Shown here one piece after another: positions 55,013 through 64,000 of a stretch of 64,000 nucleotides of DNA. Position numbers and translations under genes: made by a program. Numbering within the stretch: position 1 is the first letter of the stretch; each line of letters starts with the position of its first letter. Source of the DNA: Hofstenia miamia. Lineage: Eukaryota; Xenacoelomorpha; Acoela. The notes beneath the pieces are model-generated. The model was not told where the DNA came from. It worked only from the letters and a program-made list of their open reading frames with translations, and made no database searches. The stretch covers positions 350,324 to 414,323 of the forward strand of contig SCFE01000103.1 in NCBI GenBank assembly GCA_004352715.1, given 5' to 3'.

Positions 55013-55400
55013 CAATATTTCCTGAAGTTAATGGCCACATCGTGAGTGCACCTAGAAATCAGTTCTGGGGAAAGCGGTTTGTACTTGAAACACAGTAGTT
55101 AATGGGCGTTACTCTGGGGGAGTCTCAGATATCTTCATCATGCTTTAGGGATAAGAAAGGTAGTGAAGTGGTTCACAAAATGGCAGGTCTGATCAAGGAT
55201 GACACGGATTTGATCCGAAGGAGATTTTCTAGGGCGGCCTTCACAACAGTGCCAAAGCTTACACATGCCAGTACGAGAGCAGAAAGCTCTCAATCGTCAT
55301 GTCAGGGATGACCATACACAGATCTCCAATAGGGAAGCAGATGCTGATTGTGGGAAGTGTATAGTGGAGGGTTGTTACAAGTCGTATAAGAGTAAAGGTT
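55013..55400 (+). pseudogene. RTE-clade LINE C-terminus, distal part after the hAT insertion
   Basis: The sequence continues from 52438. FPEVNGHIVSAPRNQFWGKR and VTLGESQISSSCFRDKKGSE are followed, in another frame, by ALNRHVRDDHTQISNREADA and C-G-K-C-I-V-E-G-C-Y-K-S-Y-K-S-K. The H ... C-x-x-C ... K-S-x-G pattern resembles the C-terminal zinc finger of RTE-type ORFs. Assignment rests on position and the matching target-site duplication as much as on sequence. Confidence 0.5.
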
Positions 55401-55961
55401 GGTATTTAAAAATAATAAATATCCCAATTATAACGAAAAAGAGGACTAAAATCACGTTATCTTCAGATGCTGTCGTTATAATGACATTCAAAAAGAACTT
55501 GCTTTAACATTCTCCTTACAGATTTTCTCTTGTGGCTCCTTCTTAACTGACACTTCTATTCTAACAATTCTACTTGTACTTCTTAAAGATGCAACGCCTT
55601 CTTTTGCCCGAGCACCTTTTTACTGTGACCATTAATGCTTCTTTTTACTAACAGCTTCTTCTTTTTGGTCTTAGAGCGTTCTGGTGGTCACACAAGCTTA
55701 ACGGAAACCTCGTCTTTATTTTATATATTTCTATTTATTTTTAACGGTCTATTTGGTAAGATTTCGAATAAAAAATCTGGCAAGGAGAATTTTTTGACAT
55801 GCCAAATGAATTTTTGGCCAAACTAAAATTCCATCCCTTCCTGGGTGTCCCAAGTTGTGCAGAGCAAAGGGTTCAATGGAAAGTTTTAAATTTGCTTTCA
55901 ATTGATTTATTTGAAATAAAATTTGAATTTTTAAAATTTTTTGTTTCAAAATTTTGAAACA

Positions 55962-56182
55962 GTCTCCATATTTTTGTCTGCCCGAATCTGAGCCCTACTA
56001 ATAATTTGCCAATTTTGTTTTAAAAATACTAGTTATGTTGAGTCTTGAAAGATGTCACGTTATACCTTATCCCTTCCGAGCAGTTAACGCTTTTTTTGAA
56101 TTTGCAGTGATGTTGAAGTGGTTCTGAGAGTCATATATGTAAAAGTTTTAAGGATGTCTCCATACTTTTGTCTGTAACTGTA
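55962..56182 (+). repeat. two Tc1-like terminal-repeat-like sequences
   Basis: GTCTCCATATTTTTGTCTG (55962-55980) and GTCTCCATACTTTTGTCTGT, continuing AACTGTA (56156-56182), are direct copies. The second resembles a Tc1-type terminus (minus strand TACAGTTACAGACAAAAGTA). No partner end or transposase was found nearby. Confidence 0.4.
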
Positions 56183-56329
56183 AATGAAATGGATTGCTGA
56201 TAGGAAAAGTATTTTTGTAAATTGTAATTCGTTGATATATTCTCGAAATCATTTGTAAAAACGTATCAGTTATTTATACTGAATAAATGACGAATTCACC
56301 ACAATTTTTTTTAATAAGTTAGTTTCATT

Positions 56330-56527
56330 CATCAATACAGAGATGGAATCGGATCCAAAATTTTAGGATCCGATCCGAATTTTTAAAAAAAACTAGTTTT
56401 CGATCCGAAATGGATCTGAATGTAAGTAAGTGTTACAAAAATAAATAAACATAGACCTAAAATACATTTGTTTTTATCAAATGCGAATAGAAAATTTTAA
56501 GCGCTTCAACTTCAGCACTGTCTTGAA
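56330..56527 (+). repeat. GATCCG-rich dispersed repeat, copy 2
   Basis: It starts CATCAATACAGAGATGGAAT, then CGGATCC and GGATCCGATCCG. It matches 42733-42937 in inverted orientation. The opposite end of a possible element is at 57704-57803. Confidence 0.7.
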
Positions 56528-57703
56528 ATCAAAAATGGACATATACGATATACCGAGGAGGATAGGGTCGGGTTTGGACTGAGGTATTGGAAAATTAGGA
56601 CGATTTACGCAGTAGTCCATCCAAATCAACTCAAATGTAATGAATCCTATATAACTTAAAAGTAATGTGTTGAAAAATCGATGTAAATTTCGAAATATTA
56701 CAATAGTGTCAAATGCTCTTCTAGTAATACAGTCAATTTTGGTCAAGTAAAAAAATTCAAGAAATGATTTGTCAAAGATCATAAAATGGGCCAAAAACTA
56801 CCGGATTTCGGCTGGGCGTGGGGCTCAACTTTCTGCTAATGTCCATCTTGTTTGAAATAGATTGCCTTTTGTAACTTTAGTTGTTCACGCACAAGAAGCA
56901 AATCCGTTTCTGATTGGCGTGACTTTGATTATTAGTGAAAATTCTAATTGTGCTGGCAAAACTCCAAAAAATTCATTTCTTTACTTATTTGTAAGCTTTG
57001 CAGTAATCGTTCCTAAAATTGTCATCATCTATAATCATAATATATTTATAGAGTTTAAATAATTGAGTTTCTTATGGTATTACCGCCCTATTAATTTTAT
57101 TATGTCCAAATCCAAAAATCACCATTTTGCAATGTTACTGTGAATTGAGAATTGAAGTTTTTCAATCAACAAGATATTACTTCAAAATAGTACAAACAAT
57201 GGCAATTTAATGTACAAACCCAAAATTGATATTGCAAGATATTAAAAAACAATTCAGTAGAGTGTATTAAAAACAGTGATAAAAAAATTTATTTTTTCAA
57301 GTTAAAATTGAGATATTATATAAATTTTCAATGTTACTTTTCATTGTAATCGGATAATAGTTTGGATTACAAATTTTAAATTATATAAAAGCAACATTTT
57401 ATAATTATATTAGCGTCATTAAATTTGCAGCAACTTGCTTATCTGTGTTTCTTCTGCATTTCTATTTGCAAGTTTATACAAACAAATGCTTTTGGTTACT
57501 TTACAATTTTATCTTTATGTAATGGTTAACATGAATCGCATTTTCAGATTTGAAATATTCGTCACCAATTTTATAAGTTGTTGAAAAGAATAACACGGAA
57601 CCTGTTATATGAACCAATGAAATTTAATTACAAAATTTCACTTAGATTGAGGTTATTAACAATTAAAGTGGCATTCAAAGATAAATATGTGCGTAATGTA
57701 TAA

Positions 57704-57803
57704 AAAAATTTTGGATCCGACATTTTTTGAAAATGTAGATCCGGACCGTATCCGATCCGATCCGATACGAACCGATCCGAGATCCGATCCAATTCCATCT
57801 CTG
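57704..57803 (-). repeat. GATCCG-rich repeat terminus, copy 3
   Basis: On the minus strand it begins CAGAGATGGAATTGGATCGG and continues with overlapping GGATC/GGATCGG units. With the copy at 56338 it forms a possible pair of terminal inverted repeats 1.47 kb apart, but the flanking 8-mers (CATCAATA and GTTTCGCA) do not match. Confidence 0.6.
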
Positions 57804-57993
57804 GTTTCGCATAAAATATGTGAGTTGTACAAAAACTTGAATACACAATTTCTCAGCCAATCATTAGAAGATCTAATATATCCTAGTTATTGTTGACTAT
57901 ATAAAATACTTTTTCGAGAAAATTATATTTAGACTAAACTTCACACATTTTTTCGTGAAAATTCTGGCCCAGAAAACCTCCGTTTCTAAGGAC

Positions 57994-58414
57994 CAGTGTT
58001 GACCAGTTAAATTAATTTAACCTATTTTTCACCAGTTAAACAATTTTCATTTAATTTAACTATTTAGTTTAACTATTTACAAATTGAGAAGGAAGGAATA
58101 GTCAAGAGGTGACAAGGGCTTTTTGCAAACGTAGTTTTGCAGGAGAGACGAAAATGATGCAGTAAAATCAGAATTTGATGAATGCTTCAGAATTATTTAA
58201 CTAATCAGAGCTAAATTAAAATATAACAAACGATGATCGGTTAAATTCTAAAACCGCATCAAACAATTTCAAATGAAATTTTATCATCGTATCCACAAAT
58301 GATCAAACAAGTTTTTTAGTTTTCAATTTTCAGTCGATTTTTACGATGTTTAACTTCAACTATAACTAATTAGTTAAACTATAGATAAACTATTAGTTTA
58401 GTTGGTCATCACTG
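57994..58414. mobile_element. 421-bp hAT-type MITE with target-site duplication
   Basis: The left end is CAGTGTTGACCAGTTAAATT. The right end, on the minus strand, is CAGTGATGACCAACTAAACT. CTAAGGAC (57986-57993) and CTAAAGAC (58415-58422) match at seven of eight bases. Subterminal TTTAACTA/TAGTTAAA repeats fill both ends. No coding capacity. Confidence 0.85.
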
Positions 58415-58795
58415 CTAAAGACACTAAGAAAGTAGCATGAATTTTCCTAACTGAGTTTGGCAAAGTGGTAAATGGAATAAGTTAAGGATATTGTGGTTTT
58501 CCATACCCTTAACGAATCGATTCGCCCAAATCAGGTTCTCTCTTTCTCTCTTTCTCCTTTGAATAATCAGAAAGTTTCTGGTACTTTTTTTGAAACTTGA
58601 TGGGAACATTTCTACCGAATAGCACCAGTGGAATCATTTTTTCAACAAGATACCATAAACGCCTACTAAACGAGGACATAACACTTTAGATACAACCCCA
58701 TTGAAGGAATGAATATTATTGTTTCGATTTTAACCTAAGATTGTTCATTCATGCATCGGTAACGATGAGCAAGTCAGCCACCATGGTCCATGACC

Positions 58796-58800
<5 letters not shown>

Positions 58801-58828
<28 letters not shown>
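58801..58828. repeat. (TA)n microsatellite
   Basis: About 15 TA units upstream of the large duplicated block. Confidence 0.9.
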
Positions 58829-58831
<3 letters not shown>

Positions 58832-58851
58832 TGAGAAATAGTCAGACTTGT

Positions 58852-60185
58852 CCATGGTGCATAATTTTGATCCCCACCCCACCACACCTCTCGAAATTTA
58901 CTATGGATATACTTATTGGGCCCATGATATATAATATATATGTACTGAAAACTATTGACACTCTTGTTATGGAAGAAAAAAAAATTCCAACCTCGTATTC
59001 AGGGAACTATGCCATTTTTCGTTGAAAGGTAGGAGCAGACCTAGGCTTTCTGGGCTGGTATTTCTCAAAAAGTTTTGGAGAAGGGATGCATCACTGGATC
59101 TCCCTCTGAATCCGCCACTGCATGTTTACTGTCTTTTTATCAGTTCTCATAAGTGTTTGGGAGCCAATGGAACTTTCTTTCTAAAAGAACTTAGTGCTAA
59201 TAAAAAAAATTAATGTATTTTATAACTGATTAAATGAATTCCGTTAAATCAAATCTCTATTTTTTAACTTCAGTTATAGACATCAATTTAACCTTGTTCT
59301 TCACAAAGGGGTGTAAATTTCCTCAGGCGAATGTTTATTAATAATATTAAATCAAATTTGAAAGGTTGGCTGAACTTTTCACCTTACTCAATTTAGTTGT
59401 ATACATTCTGTGAAAACTTTAGTGTGAATGCGTTTATTGTTAGGGAATTATGACTATTTTATCAACGGTGATTGACATTTATTTTAATATAGAAATATAA
59501 AATGACTAGACAAAAACAAAAAAAGCTGAGATCAGCATTAATAACTACAAATTAATATGCCTTAAGTTAATACTAGACCTTATTATTTGTGTTCTGAATA
59601 GCAAAATATTAAAATTTGACCAAAAATAACTATTTTGACACAACACACCTCTTAGCATTTTTGCCAATTTTTTAGCAAAAAATGCTGACGTCAGCAAAAA
59701 TATATGACTAAAAATATTTTTGGAATTTTTTCAAACTTTTTATCCCATATTACGTTTGTGTCAAACTTCATTATAATAGCATGCATATATCAAAAATAAA
59801 CCTGGGGGTATCTTTACCCCACCCTCTCCCTTGTGAAACCATTGTACATAAAAAAAGGTTGTGAGGATTAGTTTTAAGGCTTAAATCAACTTTCAACTAT
59901 TCTTTTAAATTGATTTAGAAATTATTTAGAAATCCGTGCATATATATGGCGTATGCAGAGAACGGTGGCTTGTCCATCTTCAGGTTTCCAACGTTGATCT
60001 TTTTTCCGGAAAAAACAAATATTTTTGAAGAAATAAAACAAGAATGTTAAAACACATTTTAAATTGTAAAATTGTTGTTTTGTGATATTTTAACAGTTGT
60101 GGAAGGCTCTCCCACATTACACATCACTCAAACTGATCACCATGTGGTGTCCCGCAATGAAAAATCCTACTCCCTCCTCTTGGCT

Positions 60186-60186
<1 letters not shown>
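58852..60186 (+). repeat. 1,335-bp direct duplication, copy 1
   Basis: It recurs at 62194-63528 with the same length and no difference I noticed. Both copies end at GGCTA followed by a TA tract, and copy 2 begins at a 21-N gap. Its content includes a hAT-like terminus at about 59084-59121 (minus strand CAGTGGCGGATTCAGAGGGA) and a short open segment at 60097-60186. Confidence 0.85.
60097..60186 (+). other. possible exon or coding fragment
   Basis: TTTTAACAG precedes an open stretch encoding [20 protein letters not shown] and then EKSYSLLLA. Codon use looks protein-like, but no donor site follows: a TA microsatellite begins instead. It is repeated at 63439-63528. Confidence 0.3.

Positions 60187-60190
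<4 letters not shown>

Positions 60191-60276
<86 letters not shown>
60191..60276. repeat. long (TA)n microsatellite
   Basis: About 43 TA units, the longest in the window. Confidence 0.95.
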
Positions 60277-60283
<7 letters not shown>

Positions 60284-60299
60284 ATATTAACAGATTTTT

Positions 60300-62160
60300 A
60301 CTATTCTATAAGTCTCTTTCTCACACAACCACGTTAAAACTGTGTTAGTATAGTATGTTAATATAGGAGTTCCATCACTTTTATATATTGCCTATAAATA
60401 TTGCCTCTGCTTATTGTGAACTTTGTAAGGCATATAAATCATATTTAAAATTGGTAGAGTTTTACAGGAAAATATTCATGGGAGCAGCACAAAATCTGAT
60501 CTTTGGAAACCAAAATCAATGCCTTAATAAGTTATTCATTTATTTCAGCTTATCAATAAATCAAAGCATCTAAATAAATGTAAAGATTTTACATGGACTT
60601 GAGGATGTTTAATTCAATTAAGTTTTAAAGCTTTCCCTGCAAAGTTTCCATAGGAAACGCAATGCACCTCTTCTGAATAATTCACAATATTGATGGATTT
60701 GTACGTCGTTGGCCATTTCCTTTTCGCACGTAGTTAATTATTTATGGTACCTCCTGCTTCGTTCCTTTGATTGGAATTAACTCTTAAACACACAGTGGAA
60801 ATGAAATGGCTCTTCTTAATATATAGTAAGTTATCATTTACTGATGTTTGGTTTGCAGTTAATTCTTTGAAAAATCATTATATAATTCTTACTCAACTAA
60901 TTCATGAAAATATTCAAACTTCGATAACGCTTCAGGGTTAATAATATTTTTAATTTAATAAAAAACTTGTGTGTAATATTTTTATACGCACATTTTTTTG
61001 CTAATCTAAATCATCACTTTGTCACAAGAATATAGATGGTTAAGGATTCATTCTTACCATTTTTATTAAAATTTCAAAATTTAGTTTTTGTTGAAATCAA
61101 ATGAATTTACACTTCGCTTCCTTAAGCAACCATAATTATTGGACTCGGGTGAAAATTTGAAAGAGTTGGTGTTTCGATATGAAAAATTGAATGTAATATC
61201 ATCATTTAGAATTTGTGTTAAATACTAATGTTTGCAAACTGGGCATTTGATAAAATGATTTCAAATTTTAAATTTGAAAATTAGCAAGTTTGACAATCGT
61301 GGTAAATATTTATTTGTAGGTGTGGCATGTGGTTAGATAGAGTTCAAAAATGATATTTTGCATCTGCATGTTCAAACTTAAAACAACTAGAAATCGCTTA
61401 AACTTACTGAATTGGTTTATGTTTCATTAAAAATATTCATAAAAAATGTGTTAATGTTACCTCCGTGAAGTTGTATTTTAAAAGACTTCAAGAATAGTAA
61501 TCCCATTATCAGTTTCAACAAAAATTACCAATTTCTATCAAATATTGAATTATGAATTTTATTGAGTTTTGCATACAGTGTGAGACTGTTAAAATATTTT
61601 GCATTGATACTGTGTGATTTCGAAGAAACTTTGAAAGAAAGAATCATCTAGAAACAAATTGCAAACAAATTTTTATTATTGCCAGTAATTTTAAACTAGA
61701 ATATTAATTAACTTCTTTATCCCAAGCGTTTAGAGCTAAGTATTCATTTTATAGTTGAATTCAATGATTTATCGTTTTACATTTTCTAAATTTTAAAATT
61801 TATCTTAGTATAATCTGTCGTCCAAATGTAAGCTGCTCTTACAAAATTTTGAAAAATTCGTTTTATGATTTTTACTTTTTACCAAACATTATTTCATTAT
61901 TTGCCTAGGGAATTTAGGACATGATAATATAGAGTAATGTCAGATTTACTTTGTTAAACTTTTGATCAGAAAAGTTTAAGACTAATATGCATTACCCAAA
62001 ATTGTGAATAAAAGTAACTTCAATATATAGAAAACGTATTTAAACCATGGTTAAGAATAACGTCTTTGGTAAAAGAGTTTATTGTATAGATACGATATTA
62101 ATTCTTTGTGATCGTGATCTTGATCGTTTTAAAAATCATCTCATTATCATTGCCTAAGAA
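60300..62160. other. AT-rich stretch with no recognisable feature
   Basis: No coding segment, RNA gene or bounded repeat that I can support. Confidence 0.5.
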
Positions 62161-62172
62161 ATATATATATAT

Positions 62173-62193
62173 NNNNNNNNNNNNNNNNNNNNN
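62173..62193. other. assembly gap (21 N)
   Basis: Lies between a TA tract and the second copy of the 1,335-bp duplication. Confidence 1.
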
Positions 62194-63525
62194 CCATGGT
62201 GCATAATTTTGATCCCCACCCCACCACACCTCTCGAAATTTACTATGGATATACTTATTGGGCCCATGATATATAATATATATGTACTGAAAACTATTGA
62301 CACTCTTGTTATGGAAGAAAAAAAAATTCCAACCTCGTATTCAGGGAACTATGCCATTTTTCGTTGAAAGGTAGGAGCAGACCTAGGCTTTCTGGGCTGG
62401 TATTTCTCAAAAAGTTTTGGAGAAGGGATGCATCACTGGATCTCCCTCTGAATCCGCCACTGCATGTTTACTGTCTTTTTATCAGTTCTCATAAGTGTTT
62501 GGGAGCCAATGGAACTTTCTTTCTAAAAGAACTTAGTGCTAATAAAAAAAATTAATGTATTTTATAACTGATTAAATGAATTCCGTTAAATCAAATCTCT
62601 ATTTTTTAACTTCAGTTATAGACATCAATTTAACCTTGTTCTTCACAAAGGGGTGTAAATTTCCTCAGGCGAATGTTTATTAATAATATTAAATCAAATT
62701 TGAAAGGTTGGCTGAACTTTTCACCTTACTCAATTTAGTTGTATACATTCTGTGAAAACTTTAGTGTGAATGCGTTTATTGTTAGGGAATTATGACTATT
62801 TTATCAACGGTGATTGACATTTATTTTAATATAGAAATATAAAATGACTAGACAAAAACAAAAAAAGCTGAGATCAGCATTAATAACTACAAATTAATAT
62901 GCCTTAAGTTAATACTAGACCTTATTATTTGTGTTCTGAATAGCAAAATATTAAAATTTGACCAAAAATAACTATTTTGACACAACACACCTCTTAGCAT
63001 TTTTGCCAATTTTTTAGCAAAAAATGCTGACGTCAGCAAAAATATATGACTAAAAATATTTTTGGAATTTTTTCAAACTTTTTATCCCATATTACGTTTG
63101 TGTCAAACTTCATTATAATAGCATGCATATATCAAAAATAAACCTGGGGGTATCTTTACCCCACCCTCTCCCTTGTGAAACCATTGTACATAAAAAAAGG
63201 TTGTGAGGATTAGTTTTAAGGCTTAAATCAACTTTCAACTATTCTTTTAAATTGATTTAGAAATTATTTAGAAATCCGTGCATATATATGGCGTATGCAG
63301 AGAACGGTGGCTTGTCCATCTTCAGGTTTCCAACGTTGATCTTTTTTCCGGAAAAAACAAATATTTTTGAAGAAATAAAACAAGAATGTTAAAACACATT
63401 TTAAATTGTAAAATTGTTGTTTTGTGATATTTTAACAGTTGTGGAAGGCTCTCCCACATTACACATCACTCAAACTGATCACCATGTGGTGTCCCGCAAT
63501 GAAAAATCCTACTCCCTCCTCTTGG

Positions 63526-63528
<3 letters not shown>
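62194..63528 (+). repeat. 1,335-bp direct duplication, copy 2
   Basis: Matches 58852-60186 throughout. Beyond it the two sites differ. Confidence 0.85.

Positions 63529-63567
<39 letters not shown>
63527..63567. repeat. (TA)n microsatellite
   Basis: About 20 TA units. Corresponds to the longer tract at 60191-60276. Confidence 0.9.
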
Positions 63568-63571
<4 letters not shown>

Positions 63572-63743
63572 GTTTTCTGCTTGGCTTTGTTTCTACACAC
63601 AAATTCATTAAATTATAGAGGACATTATGATGCTTAATAGAACAAAAGTCTAATGAATATTTCCAGATTATAATTAAAAAAATTTAAAAATGATAATTGG
63701 CGTTATGTAATATGGAATACTATATTAAAATATATACATTTAG

Positions 63744-63800
63744 CGTATATTTTTATCGTTTCTCCCTCCTTGGGTGATTCAACAACAGAGCCACCGCCAG
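63744..63800 (+). other. candidate exon at the right edge
   Basis: ATTTAG precedes and GTAATT follows 57 open nucleotides encoding YIFIVSPSLGDSTTEPPP, phase 1 on both sides. It could be an exon of a gene continuing beyond the window. It is short, and no neighbour confirms it. Confidence 0.3.
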
Positions 63801-64000
63801 GTAATTTTATCATTATTGATAGTATTTCTTCTTATAAAATTTGCACATTCGAAACGTTATCTTAATCTATCTAGGATGTGAAAATATATTGGTCTCTGTT
63901 TGTATGGTCCTTAGCCAAGACTCAACAAAATTTATAGAGAACCAAGACCCAATTTCATTAATCGAAAATACCTATTACCTCAAAAACGTGTCTACGCACA

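Noticed and set aside
56338-57803. Single complete hAT element bounded by the GATCCG termini
   Set aside because: The flanking 8-mers do not match, and the flank CATCAATA is shared with the 42.9-kb copy, so the ends may belong to two separate copies.

Overview
This is a eukaryotic, metazoan-type window: very AT-rich, low coding density, GT-AG introns, and dense in decayed transposable elements (TEs) of animal type (mariner, hAT, several LINE clades including RTE, a Penelope-like element, a Ty3/gypsy remnant). Long (TA)n microsatellites and twelve runs of N mark it as draft assembly. The exact lineage cannot be read from the sequence; an invertebrate is the best inference. Nothing prokaryotic (operons, CRISPR, bacterial promoters) is present.

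The only cellular protein gene I can support is on the + strand, 16,807-38,325. Its exons (16807-16882, 17961-18066, 19741-20249, 20510-20596, 37478-37561, 38294-38325) all have GT-AG borders and agree in phase. They add up to 894 nt, exactly 298 codons including the stop. Exon 3 carries a CxxCxxC...HxH module preceded by G-x-F-L-P, matching the SMAD4-binding (SAND-like) domain of the Ski/Sno/SKOR corepressor family. The last three exons encode a charged, heptad-like C-terminal helix. One intron is about 16.9 kb and holds a gypsy remnant, LINEs, a mariner and a tRNA-like sequence.

Layout. 1-800: mariner transposase remnant (-). 1,485-2,331: fragments of an unnamed decayed coding region (-). 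2,770-3,480: LINE 3' end (+). 6,950-7,180: LINE remnant (+). 7,990-9,184: TIR-bounded mariner-like element (-). 9,985-10,265 and 15,115-15,395: two copies of one LINE 3' end. 11,985-14,950: Penelope-like cluster with reverse transcriptase, two GIY-YIG endonuclease remnants, three hammerhead-like motifs, and a LINE leader with a 2A-like motif. 16.8-38.3 kb: the Ski-like gene and its intronic TEs. 38.9-40.5 kb: a perfect 772-bp duplication around one N. 40.5-50 kb: a large imperfect palindrome with a tRNA-Lys-like sequence at its centre. 51.2-55.4 kb: an RTE LINE interrupted by a hAT element that itself holds a hAT MITE. 56.3-58.4 kb: a GATCCG-rich repeat and a hAT MITE with target-site duplication. 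58.85-63.57 kb: a perfect 1,335-bp duplication flanking a gap and TA tracts, with weak candidate exons at 60.1 and 63.74 kb.

The TEs explain most structure. They are nested inside each other and inside the gene's long intron, and almost all are broken. Near-identical copies abut nearly every N run, so several apparent duplications may be unmerged haplotypes or contig overlaps.
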